DNA of 35,794 nucleotides from a virus. The notes under the pieces were generated by a model that was not told the origin of the DNA, made no database searches, and saw only the letters and a list, made by a program, of their open reading frames with translations. Below are positions 15,528-22,099 of this stretch, one piece after another (within the stretch, counting starts at the first letter, position 1; every line of letters starts with the position of its first letter). Both the position numbers and the translations under genes were made by a program. The DNA is taken from the IMG/VR virus record IMGVR_UViG_3300027763_000015, positions 1-35,794 of that record. One strand, 5' to 3'.

Positions 15528-17852
15528 ATGAACGAACAAGATGTAGTCTCATTTTTTACAGGTAAAGGGTACGAACCGCATCAAGCGGCGGGTATTGCGG
15601 GCAATCTTATGCAAGAGAGTACGCTAAACCCTACAGCAAAAAATCCTACATCGGGCGCATTTGGACTAGCGCAATGGTTAGGTAGCCGTAAAAAGTCATT
15701 TATGGACTTTGCATTAAAAAATAAAAAAGATATTAAAGACCCGACAGCACAATTAGAATTTATTGATCATGAATTAAACACAACGGAAACACGTGCTAGA
15801 GATAAGTTGTTAAACTCTAAAGATGCAACTGAAGCCGCGTTTAATTTTTCAAATCACTATGAACGCGCAGGCGCTAATGAAAAGAAAAACGCTACCCGTG
15901 CAAGTTATGCAAACAGAATATTAAGCTCAATCGTTCCTTCCGCACAAGCAGGTGAAAACATGGCTGATACAACTAATACCGATGGAACTGAAGTTTATAA
16001 AGTTAGAGACCCTAGCGGGGTATTGCGCAAGATACGTGGACCAGCAGGCGCTACAGACGATGAAATAATAACGCAAGCTAAACTTTTATTTCCTTCTGAC
16101 GAGTCTAAAGGACTTCAGTTTAACGCAGGAAAAGCAGTATCTAACATACCTACTTCATTTGGTAATTTAGTTACAGGTACGGTTGAAGCGCTTACGCATC
16201 CACAAGATATTGTTAAGACAGCCGCAGGTGGATTGTATAACTTAAGTCAAGCTATCCCAGGCAAAGCTACGCCTGTTGAAAACAGATATACAAGCGCGGT
16301 TAAACCTGATCAAGCGTTTATGCAAGACGCGGTGGCTAAAGCTAATGCAGTCGGTGGCGTATATAAAGAACGTTACGGCTCACCGCAAAAGTTCTTGACT
16401 GCGTTAGAAACCGATCCTGCTGCTGTGGCAGCGGATATATCTATTCTATTTACTGGCGGTGCAAGTGCGGCTAGAAACTTAGGCGCTGCAGGTGTCGCTA
16501 ATAAATTGGCTGTAGCATCTAACGTAACTAATCCGTTTACGCTTCCTGTTATAGCTGCGCGAAAAGCAGCGCCCATCATAACTAAACCTGCAAGCGCAAT
16601 AACTAATTATATTTCAGGCGTAGCTGATCCTAAAGCAACTGCTTTATTAGCTGCATCTGAAGGTCGTGGTGCAGATATTATTAATGCACTACGCAATAAT
16701 CCAGAAATTGTTCCTGGCAGTATCCCTACAGCAGGGCAAGCCGCAGCACCAGCTAATGCTTCTAAGTTTTCAGCTTTGCAACAAGACGTAGCTAAATTCC
16801 TGCCGACGCAATACTTAGAACGAACAAATGCGCAAAATGCGGCTTTTGAACGAGCCGCAGAACGTGTAGCTAAATCGCCAGAAGAAATATCAACCATGAT
16901 AAAAGAGCGAAGCGCTACTACTAAGCCTATGTACGCCGCCGCAAAATCTGCAGGGGATGTTGTCGATACTACGCCTATTATTGCTAAGATTGATGATCTT
17001 ATAGCTAAAAACCCAGGCAATCCAGAATTATTAACTGAGTTTAATAGAATACGCGGTGGCCTTGTAGATGCACAGGGCGTACCTCGCACAAATGCGCAAG
17101 AAGTTTCGTCTGCAATTGACGGCGTAAAATCAGCTTTAGCTAAAAAAGAAAACGCATACATTAAGTCTGAGTTAACTAGCGTTAAAGATGACTTAACTAG
17201 CGCTATTCCAGGCTATGAAAAAGCACAAAAAACATTTGCTGAATTAAGTAAACCAATTAATCAAGCCGAAGTTGGCGCATATTTGAAGAAAAAACTTATT
17301 CCGTCATTAGGAGCAGAATCTGCAAACCTTAAAAAATCTTCTTTTGCTACTGCGATGGAAGAAGCACCGTTAACAATTGAAAATGCTACGACTGGAAGTC
17401 CATTTAAAAAACTAGAAGATATACTTACACCAAAACAATTTAGCGAATTTGACAACATTTTAACTGAACTAAAACGCCAAGAAAAATTTGAAAAACAAGC
17501 TAGAGCAGGATCAAAAGCAGGTGAAACAATACCTGTGTCGCCAATAGGTAATATTCCTAATTGGTTAAATAAAGTAGTTACTGCAGCTAACATGGTTATA
17601 TCTAGATTAGAAGGTAAAATATCTCGTAAACTTGCTATGGATTTAGCTGTAGAAATGCTTAATCCTGAACGTGCGGCTACTGAGTTAACGAAAGCAATGG
17701 CTCGTCAAGCTTCAATGCAACAACGCGGCGCAGCTATTACAGGCGCAGGCACTAAAGCATTACAAGGTGTTAAATCACCAACGACGTTAACTGCAGGTCA
17801 AGTTAACAACGCATTATCTAACCAAAAAAACCAAAACGCATTAGCACAATAG
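15528..17852 (+). CDS. ejection protein with N-terminal phage lysozyme domain
   Basis: A 774-residue protein. The ATG at 15528 follows GAAGG by 9 bases; an in-frame TTG at 15498 would overlap the preceding gene and is less likely. Residues 1-140 match the tail-lysozyme-type domain (phage_lysozyme2): catalytic Glu30 in GNLMQESTLNP, GLAQWLGSRK, FIDHELNTTETRA and SNHYERAG. Residues about 155-195 form a small domain (VRDPSGVLRKIRGPAGATDDEI). The rest is Ala-rich and helical with hydrophobic patches and would form the trans-envelope conduit. The lysozyme domain probably opens a local hole in peptidoglycan during genome entry. It is the largest gene of the locus. Confidence 0.87.
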   Translation: MNEQDVVSFFTGKGYEPHQAAGIAGNLMQESTLNPTAKNPTSGAFGLAQWLGSRKKSFMDFALKNKKDIKDPTAQLEFIDHELNTTETRARDKLLNSKDATEAAFNFSNHYERAGANEKKNATRASYANRILSSIVPSAQAGENMADTTNTDGTEVYKVRDPSGVLRKIRGPAGATDDEIITQAKLLFPSDESKGLQFNAGKAVSNIPTSFGNLVTGTVEALTHPQDIVKTAAGGLYNLSQAIPGKATPVENRYTSAVKPDQAFMQDAVAKANAVGGVYKERYGSPQKFLTALETDPAAVAADISILFTGGASAARNLGAAGVANKLAVASNVTNPFTLPVIAARKAAPIITKPASAITNYISGVADPKATALLAASEGRGADIINALRNNPEIVPGSIPTAGQAAAPANASKFSALQQDVAKFLPTQYLERTNAQNAAFERAAERVAKSPEEISTMIKERSATTKPMYAAAKSAGDVVDTTPIIAKIDDLIAKNPGNPELLTEFNRIRGGLVDAQGVPRTNAQEVSSAIDGVKSALAKKENAYIKSELTSVKDDLTSAIPGYEKAQKTFAELSKPINQAEVGAYLKKKLIPSLGAESANLKKSSFATAMEEAPLTIENATTGSPFKKLEDILTPKQFSEFDNILTELKRQEKFEKQARAGSKAGETIPVSPIGNIPNWLNKVVTAANMVISRLEGKISRKLAMDLAVEMLNPERAATELTKAMARQASMQQRGAAITGAGTKALQGVKSPTTLTAGQVNNALSNQKNQNALAQ

Positions 17853-17861
17853 GACTTTATC

Positions 17862-18122
17862 ATGGACGATCAAACAACGCGACTGAATAGAATCGAAGAG
17901 AAGCTGGATAAGGTAGGCGAGGCAATCATCTCTTTAGCACGTATGGAAGAACGCATGATTACCTTATTCAGACGCATGGATAACTATGATCAGAACCAAA
18001 ACACACTTGAAGGTAGAGTAAACAAGATTGAAGTAGCACACGCAGGTAGCGCATGGGTTGAGCGTATCGTATGGCTGATCGTGGGTGGCCTTGTCATGGG
18101 GACTATCTATTTTGGTAAATAG
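17862..18122 (+). CDS. putative holin, coiled coil plus C-terminal membrane helix
   Basis: An 86-residue protein with a charged coiled coil (about 5-58; LNRIEEKLDKVGEAIISLARMEERM) and one C-terminal transmembrane helix (VERIVWLIVGGLVMGTIYFG). This architecture matches the XhlA-like and other one-helix holin-associated proteins. It is the first gene of the lysis cassette and overlaps the endolysin start. An AGGAC site lies upstream of the ATG. It could be a holin or a holin partner; the 62-residue membrane protein at 18525 is the other candidate. Confidence 0.72.
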   Translation: MDDQTTRLNRIEEKLDKVGEAIISLARMEERMITLFRRMDNYDQNQNTLEGRVNKIEVAHAGSAWVERIVWLIVGGLVMGTIYFGK

Positions 18123-18528
18123 CCGTAGTCTGTCAGACCTTCACCCTAGAGTTAAAACGCTATGTGAGCAATTCATATCTTCATGTGCAAAGCAAAACAT
18201 AGATGTATTGATTACATCAACCTATCGTGATGCTGAAAGCCAAACAGCACTCTACAATCAAGGGCGCACAACACCAGGTAAGATAGTCACTAATGCTAAG
18301 GCAGGTCAGTCGTTCCATAACTGGAAAGTTGCGTTTGACTTCTGCCCAATTGTCAACGGTAAAGCCGCATGGGATAACAAAGCGCTATTTACTGCTTGCG
18401 GGATCATCGCAGAAGAGCTAGGCTTGGAATGGGCTGGCAGATGGAATGGCAAATTTAAAGAATTAGCGCATTGTCAATACTCAGGCGGATTAACTTTACA
18501 AGACTTTCAATCAGGTAAAACACTATGA
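18112..18528 (+). CDS. M15-family endolysin (L-Ala-D-Glu peptidase type)
   Basis: A 138-residue peptidoglycan peptidase that cuts the stem peptide. The TTG at 18112 is preferred: GGGGA lies 9 bases upstream and the protein then begins at VNSRSLSDLHPRV, the usual M15_4 start. An in-frame GTG at 18085 would add nine residues inside the holin gene. Zinc ligands fit the family: His69 and Asp76 in SFHNWKVAFD and His120 in ELAHCQY; the arginine of TSTYRD is also present. The residue before VAFD is Lys where Gly is common in this family. It has no signal peptide, so release needs a holin. Its start overlaps the previous gene and its stop overlaps the next by 4 bases (ATGA). Confidence 0.88.
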   Translation: MVNSRSLSDLHPRVKTLCEQFISSCAKQNIDVLITSTYRDAESQTALYNQGRTTPGKIVTNAKAGQSFHNWKVAFDFCPIVNGKAAWDNKALFTACGIIAEELGLEWAGRWNGKFKELAHCQYSGGLTLQDFQSGKTL

Positions 18529-18713
18529 AGCAATGGTATAAATCTAAAGTCCTATGGTTTAATTTTATTGTCGGCGTAGGAGCAGCAAGTGAAGCGTCTC
18601 TTAATATTGTGCAAGGCTATTTTGATCCTCGCGTATATTTCGCTATTGTTACCGCTATCTCTGGCGTTAATATGGCTTTACGTTTTATATCTACAACTAA
18701 GCTCACCAAATGA
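18525..18713 (+). CDS. small membrane protein, holin candidate
   Basis: A 62-residue protein with an N-terminal KQWYKSKVLWFN segment and two hydrophobic stretches (about 9-24 and 37-56), the second being AIVTAISGVNMALRF. The KSK..WFN start is common in small phage proteins next to endolysins that act as holins or pinholins. It starts in the endolysin stop (ATGA) and its stop overlaps the spanin start by 4 bases, so it is firmly inside the lysis unit. Which of the two membrane proteins forms the lethal hole is undecided. Confidence 0.75.
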   Translation: MKQWYKSKVLWFNFIVGVGAASEASLNIVQGYFDPRVYFAIVTAISGVNMALRFISTTKLTK

Positions 18714-19165
18714 ATCTTTGGATACTATATTGGAAACAGATTGCCGTGGCCTGCGCTATTGTAGGCGCTGGTTTACTGGGTTACTATCAAGGTTATGCAG
18801 GCGAAAAAGCTAGGTTCGATGCGTTCAAGCTAGAATTAAGCATACGGACTGAAGCCTTGCAACAAAAGAATAATGCAATTGTCACCAAACAGAAACAAAT
18901 TACTTCTAATGTAACGAAGGAATATGCAAATGCTGTCAAGAAACTTAATGCTTACTACGCTGCTCACCCTACTATTAAATGGGTGCGCAACACAGATACC
19001 CGTGACGTGTCCGACATTTCCGACACCACCGAAAGCATTGATGGAAAAACCGAAAGCGATGTACCTAGTACCGTCGACGCTAGTCCCTTAGACTGCGCGT
19101 CTGACGTCTTACAATTGCTACACTTACAAGAGTGGGTTAGAGACCAAGAAAATGTTAATCGATGA
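18710..19165 (+). CDS. Rz: Rz-like inner-membrane spanin
   Basis: A 151-residue protein with one N-terminal signal anchor (about 8-27, IAVACAIVGAGLLGYYQGY), a periplasmic coiled coil (about 33-80) and a C-terminal segment SDVLQLLHLQEWVRDQ, close to the end of many Rz proteins. Spanins join the inner and outer membranes and fuse them in the last step of lysis of Gram-negative hosts. An Rz1-type lipoprotein gene is nested in the +1 frame (18930-19091), which strongly supports the call. The last 14 bases overlap the metallophosphoesterase start. Confidence 0.87.
   Translation: MNLWILYWKQIAVACAIVGAGLLGYYQGYAGEKARFDAFKLELSIRTEALQQKNNAIVTKQKQITSNVTKEYANAVKKLNAYYAAHPTIKWVRNTDTRDVSDISDTTESIDGKTESDVPSTVDASPLDCASDVLQLLHLQEWVRDQENVNR
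18930..19091 (+). CDS. Rz1: Rz1-like outer-membrane lipoprotein spanin, nested in Rz
   Basis: A 53-residue frame wholly inside the Rz gene, shifted by +1. ATG 18930 has GAAGGA upstream (spacing about 9) and the stop is TAG at 19089. The product has a basic N-terminus, a hydrophobic core (LMLTTLLTLLL) and a lipobox, LLNGC, so Cys19 should be lipidated. The mature part is short and Pro-rich (CPTFPTPPKALMEKP), as in Rz1 proteins, and has a second Cys (27). Nested Rz/Rz1 pairs are well known from phage lambda. Sequence alone shows signal peptide, lipobox, proline content and correct partner, so confidence is high despite the small size. Confidence 0.88.
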   Translation: MLSRNLMLTTLLTLLLNGCATQIPVTCPTFPTPPKALMEKPKAMYLVPSTLVP

Positions 19166-20315
19166 AGGCTTAAAGGTTTACGCAACAGAACGACAATCAG
19201 AATACATAGATGCAGTCAACGAATACGGTGGAATTAGGTCTGCCGCTAGATCATTAAACCTTAACCATAGCACGATTGTAGAAGCCCTTGCGCAACTACG
19301 TCGCCGTGCTGCCACAAGCGGATATGCACCTGAGCAAGACATGGTGCGACCTGTACCAGAGCCGTTCATTGTTAGAGGCGTGTCAACCTATTACAACGCT
19401 GAAGGTAAAGCGTCAGGTCAATGGGTCAAGTCTAAGATAGACGACAGCAAACTAGAGGAAACAATTAGACAGTTTGTATTAACTCTAGCTGAAGGCGTAA
19501 AAGGTTTAGCGCCCTTAATAGAAAAACCAAAACTAAATAGGTCAGATGTTATGACTGTTATCCCTATGGGTGATCCGCACTTCGGATTACATGCTTGGCA
19601 TCAAGATGCGGGGGATGACTTTGACTTAGAGATTGCAGAACGATTAACTTGTAATGCAATTGACAGACTGATTGCAAGCTCGCCTGATTCTGAAACGGCT
19701 ATGTTGCTTAACTTAGGCGACATGTTTCATGCAGACAACCAAAAGAATGTAACTAACTCAGGCCATCAACTTGACGTTGACGGACGCTGGGCAAAGGTAC
19801 AGCAGATTGGGCTTCGCGCCATGATTTACTGTTTACAGCAGTTACTAAAAAAACACACTAAAGTAATATTTAGAATTAACAAAGGCAACCATGACGGTCA
19901 TTCATCTTACGCGTTAGCGTTAATGATTTCATGTTACTTCCATAACGAGCCTAGAATTGAAGTAGACTTGTCACCTGCCGTATCTTGGTACTATCAGTTT
20001 GGTAAAGTTTTAATTGGGTCTACACATGGCGACACAATCAAAGGTAGAGATATGCTGTCTATCATGGCTGCGGATAAGCCAGTCCAATGGGGCGAATCTA
20101 AATTTAGATATTGGTATGTTGGGCATGTACACCATAAAGAAGTAAAAGAATATCATGGCGGTACAGTAGAATATTTTAGAACACTTGCAGCTAGAGATGC
20201 TTGGCATCAAGGACAAGGTTACCGTGCGGGTCGAGATATGTGTGCTATAATTTTACATAAAGAGCATGGTGAAATTGAACGTCACACTTGTGACATTGGC
20301 TTAATAGAGGAATAA
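19152..20315 (+). CDS. metallophosphoesterase with N-terminal HTH-like domain
   Basis: A 387-residue protein. Residues about 8-50 look like a helix-turn-helix (EYGGIRSAARSLNLNHSTIVEALAQLRRR). The catalytic domain carries the calcineurin-like set in order: GDPHFG with Asp141 and His143, GD near Asp190 (LGDMFHADN), GNHD at 245-248, THGD and GHVHH with His325 and His327. These ligate two metals for phosphodiester or phosphomonoester hydrolysis. The substrate is unknown; DNA is plausible given the HTH and the phage setting. Homologous two-domain proteins occur in many environmental phages. The start overlaps the Rz gene by 14 bases without a clear ribosome binding site. Confidence 0.85.
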   Translation: MLIDEGLKVYATERQSEYIDAVNEYGGIRSAARSLNLNHSTIVEALAQLRRRAATSGYAPEQDMVRPVPEPFIVRGVSTYYNAEGKASGQWVKSKIDDSKLEETIRQFVLTLAEGVKGLAPLIEKPKLNRSDVMTVIPMGDPHFGLHAWHQDAGDDFDLEIAERLTCNAIDRLIASSPDSETAMLLNLGDMFHADNQKNVTNSGHQLDVDGRWAKVQQIGLRAMIYCLQQLLKKHTKVIFRINKGNHDGHSSYALALMISCYFHNEPRIEVDLSPAVSWYYQFGKVLIGSTHGDTIKGRDMLSIMAADKPVQWGESKFRYWYVGHVHHKEVKEYHGGTVEYFRTLAARDAWHQGQGYRAGRDMCAIILHKEHGEIERHTCDIGLIEE

Positions 20316-20317
20316 CT

Positions 20318-20491
20318 ATGTCTGAACGCACACCTGAAGAAATTTGTGAGGACCTTCTAGGCCAAACAATTGAAGAAATTGAAGTTGATTATGATACTGA
20401 ACTAATCACAATCACCACTAACATGGGCAGAATTGAATTTAGTGGTGACGGATTAGAGATGTATGTCGAAACTGACGAATATGACTCTTAA
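20318..20491 (+). CDS. small acidic hypothetical protein (57 aa)
   Basis: A short gene with AGAGG 7 bases before the ATG, two bases after the metallophosphoesterase stop. The product is strongly acidic (IEEIEVDYDTELITITT, VETDEYDS) with a short beta pattern and one Cys. It is the last gene of the long rightward late block, followed at once by a hairpin at 20494-20512. No family is recognised. Good start signal and tight spacing support it. Confidence 0.65.
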   Translation: MSERTPEEICEDLLGQTIEEIEVDYDTELITITTNMGRIEFSGDGLEMYVETDEYDS

Positions 20492-20493
20492 AA

Positions 20494-20512
20494 CGATTTT
20501 TTATTAAAATCG
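20494..20512. terminator. AT-rich hairpin at the end of the late block
   Basis: CGATTTT (20494-20500), loop TTATT, AAAATCG (20506-20512): a perfect 7-bp stem 2 bases after the last late stop. It lacks a G-C core and is a weak intrinsic terminator, but it sits at the convergence of two blocks and is followed by two more hairpins. Confidence 0.5.
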
Positions 20513-20556
20513 GTAGATTTTCGGCTTCTGCAATCGACGTATAACGCGAGAAAAGA

Positions 20557-20583
20557 GTGGGGTTAAGGCTACCATAGCCCCAC
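20557..20583. other. nested hairpins in the convergent gap
   Basis: GTGGGG (20557-20562) can pair with CCCCAC (20578-20583). Inside, GGCTA (20567-20571) can pair with TAGCC (20575-20579), sharing bases with the outer stem, so the two are partly exclusive. The gap between the facing blocks (20492-20630) holds no gene I can support. It may serve as a terminator or a structured RNA. Confidence 0.45.
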
Positions 20584-20593
20584 ACATGCTAAA

Positions 20594-20612
20594 CCCTGCC
20601 AAAAAAGCAGGG
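20594..20612 (-). terminator. hairpin terminator for the leftward block
   Basis: CCCTGC (20594-20599), 7-base A-rich loop, GCAGGG (20607-20612). Read leftward, the stem is followed by TTTAGC, a short T-run, 19 bases after the stop of the last leftward gene. It is a plausible intrinsic terminator for the minus strand. Confidence 0.6.
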
Positions 20613-20630
20613 AAGTAGCAAATCGCGTAT

Positions 20631-20798
20631 TCAGTCAAAGTTAATGCGTAATTCATCAATATCTACTTCTATTTCACGGTCATTTGGCATTTTTACCATA
20701 GCAGTAGTGGGAAAGTGACCTGACCTTAGCACTTCAACGACACATTCACCTTTATCCCACCAACACCATTTTTGTAGCTGCACTTTTTGATCTCTCAT
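20631..20798 (-). CDS. small hypothetical protein (55 aa)
   Basis: A 55-residue protein, last gene of the leftward block (start ATG at 20798, stop at 20631). It begins RDQKVQLQKWCWWDKGECVVEVL and ends with an acidic segment (DREIEVDIDELRI). The Trp/Cys-rich start followed by short strands suggests a small beta fold. GGTGG lies upstream of the ATG, and the gap to the preceding gene is two bases. No family is recognised. Confidence 0.6.
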   Translation of the reverse strand: MRDQKVQLQKWCWWDKGECVVEVLRSGHFPTTAMVKMPNDREIEVDIDELRINFD

Positions 20799-20800
20799 TT

Positions 20801-21241
20801 TTACCACCCCAACTGATTAAAACCACTAGCGATACTCACAACTGTTTTCTTGTGAGTTCTTTTTGGCGCAGCAAGTGGATAGTCTAATAAACGATAGACA
20901 CCTGGCGGATCCTCTTCGCGTTTTCTTTTCTTAACGCCTGATCCAGCAAAGCGTTCTACCGTCTCTTTTGCTAACTGTTCTACTGATTTAAGTTTGAACG
21001 GCATATCAGGGTTAGCATAATACTGTGACACCATGATAGCCTTAAGTCTATGTTCTAAGACTTTATCTTTATGTAGCTTGATGTAACCTTTATCAATCAA
21101 ACGATGTAAATGGTTGCTCAACTGATCTTTACCTAAGTTAAACGCATCCATCAACATACGACGCGTCTGAGGCTTTTCTGCCATAAGATTATACATTGAT
21201 TCTTTTAATCGTTCATACTTTAACTGCTGTTCATAGCTCAT
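20801..21241 (-). CDS. winged-helix-like DNA-binding protein (146 aa)
   Basis: A 146-residue basic protein. Residues about 5-60 form a likely winged helix (KESMYNLMAEKPQTRRMLMDAFNLGKDQLSNHLHRLIDKGYIKLHKDK), in which the QLSNHLHRLIDKGYI segment resembles a recognition helix plus wing. The C-terminus is rich in Lys and Arg (GVKKRKREEDPPG). It could be a transcription regulator or a replication-initiation accessory. A strong GAGGAAGAGG site lies upstream, and it overlaps the previous gene by 11 bases. No lysogeny genes accompany it, so I do not call it a repressor. Confidence 0.7.
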   Translation of the reverse strand: MSYEQQLKYERLKESMYNLMAEKPQTRRMLMDAFNLGKDQLSNHLHRLIDKGYIKLHKDKVLEHRLKAIMVSQYYANPDMPFKLKSVEQLAKETVERFAGSGVKKRKREEDPPGVYRLLDYPLAAPKRTHKKTVVSIASGFNQLGW

Positions 21242-21458
21242 TTTTTGCCTCTTCCTGTACTTGTGCGCCTATCTTTTCTAACACACCGTCGCTTAATAAC
21301 GTAGTGATGTCAACCGCAGAATCAGTTAACTCAATAGCGATAATGTCAACGTAAGTCGCTGCAGGGCTGTCTCCAGTCCCTAGTGGATCACGTTCAACTT
21401 CTACGTCTGCGTAGACATCTAGTTCGATGCCATAAACTTTTACCGTGTATAAACCCAT
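21231..21458 (-). CDS. small acidic hypothetical protein (75 aa)
   Basis: A 75-residue acidic protein beginning GLYTVKVYGIELDVYADVEVERD, with alternating strands and then a helical C-terminus (LSDGVLEKIGAQVQEEAKNEL). I chose the ATG at 21458, which has GGAG 12 bases upstream; an in-frame ATG at 21476 adds six residues but has no ribosome binding site. It overlaps the 46-residue gene upstream and the winged-helix gene downstream, so translation is coupled. No family is recognised. Confidence 0.62.
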   Translation of the reverse strand: MGLYTVKVYGIELDVYADVEVERDPLGTGDSPAATYVDIIAIELTDSAVDITTLLSDGVLEKIGAQVQEEAKNEL

Positions 21459-21580
21459 GATGTTAATTTTCTCCATAATTTAGTTAAATAACTTGGCTCG
21501 TCATCAAACGGAATCCAAGGTGTAGGGTCTACATGACCGAACTTAAAGTTTTGCTCACTCCAAATCTCACGATTGTTCAT
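21440..21580 (-). CDS. small hypothetical protein (46 aa)
   Basis: A 46-residue protein (ATG at 21578-21580, TAA at 21440-21442) starting in a 4-base ATGA overlap with the gene upstream. It is rich in aromatic residues (REIWSEQNFKFGHVDPTPWIPFDDEPSYLTKLW) with a basic end. It fills what would otherwise be the only gap in this tightly overlapping block, which supports it. Function unknown. Confidence 0.55.
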   Translation of the reverse strand: MNNREIWSEQNFKFGHVDPTPWIPFDDEPSYLTKLWRKLTSWVYTR

Positions 21581-21771
21581 GGGCGTACTGCTCCTTTCAA
21601 TATCTCTACACGCTCACGTGCAGCACGTAAGATAGTGTAGCGTTGATGTAAACGTTGTAGCATAGAGATACGCTTCTCGCCTTCACGTTCGTTTTCTAAC
21701 AAAGCTAACACTTCATCCTCGCTTAACGTAGTAAGCTGCGCATTAAGTGATCGCCAGTTCAATCTAGTCAT
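21577..21771 (-). CDS. small helical hypothetical protein (64 aa)
   Basis: A 64-residue charged helical protein. ATG 21771 is chosen because AAAGG lies 7 bases upstream and it overlaps the previous stop (TAATG); a longer in-frame version would read through the upstream gene. The pattern (TLSEDEVLALLENEREGEKRISMLQRLHQRY) fits a coiled coil or helical hairpin. It has an acidic first half and a basic second half. No family is recognised. Confidence 0.62.
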   Translation of the reverse strand: MTRLNWRSLNAQLTTLSEDEVLALLENEREGEKRISMLQRLHQRYTILRAARERVEILKGAVRP

Positions 21772-21926
21772 TAGTAAACCTTTCCAGAAAATACATGTGT
21801 GATACCGCCAACATCTCTTACTTCTACTGTACATCCGTATCGGTCTTTGTTAACCAATACGACTGTATATGCGCCCACTATAAAGCTTAAAAATAGGCAT
21901 GTCAAGAATATCTTTACATCATTCAT
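21771..21926 (-). CDS. small single-pass membrane protein (51 aa)
   Basis: A 51-residue protein with one N-terminal membrane helix (about 5-24, FLTCLFLSFIVGAYTVVLV) and a short soluble tail with VRDVGGITHVF. ATG 21926 follows AGGGGG and overlaps the upstream stop by 4 bases. The gene lies between replication-type genes, so a membrane anchor or an early host-interaction role is possible, but nothing in the sequence shows which. Confidence 0.6.
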   Translation of the reverse strand: MNDVKIFLTCLFLSFIVGAYTVVLVNKDRYGCTVEVRDVGGITHVFSGKVY

Positions 21927-22099
21927 AAAGTACCCCCTGCACCATGTTTCCATTCGTATGCTTTGCCTGGATCAACATCATCATCAAAGTTAACTTCTCT
22001 TGATTTGCACCATTTACATTCTTGCGCTGGTTGTTCTAGTGCTTCTTTGCAAGCTTCAAGTGCTTTAATCGCTAGTTTTAATGCTTCGTCTTTAGTCAT
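21923..22099 (-). CDS. small phage protein starting MTKDEALKLA (58 aa)
   Basis: A 58-residue protein (ATG at 22097-22099, TGA at 21923-21925). The N-terminal helix (TKDEALKLAIKALEACKEAL) and the CKWCK pair of cysteines resemble short proteins found in many phages of proteobacteria, whose function is unknown. The stop overlaps the next gene and the start overlaps the helicase stop by 4 bases (ATGA), so it is translated with them. Confidence 0.65.
   Translation of the reverse strand: MTKDEALKLAIKALEACKEALEQPAQECKWCKSREVNFDDDVDPGKAYEWKHGAGGTL

Noticed and set aside
16607-17161. A 184-codon frame on the minus strand
   Set aside because: It lies wholly antisense to the ejection protein with the lysozyme domain, has no motif, and reflects the codon pattern of the coding strand.
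18589-18813. A hydrophobic 74-codon frame overlapping the small membrane protein and the spanin start
   Set aside because: It starts with GTG inside another gene, has no convincing ribosome binding site, and its hydrophobicity is a frame-shifted echo of the membrane protein codons.
20801-21241. CI-like lysogeny repressor
   Set aside because: The protein has a winged-helix-like region but no repressor C-terminal domain, and there is no integrase, attachment-site signal or divergent cro-like partner.
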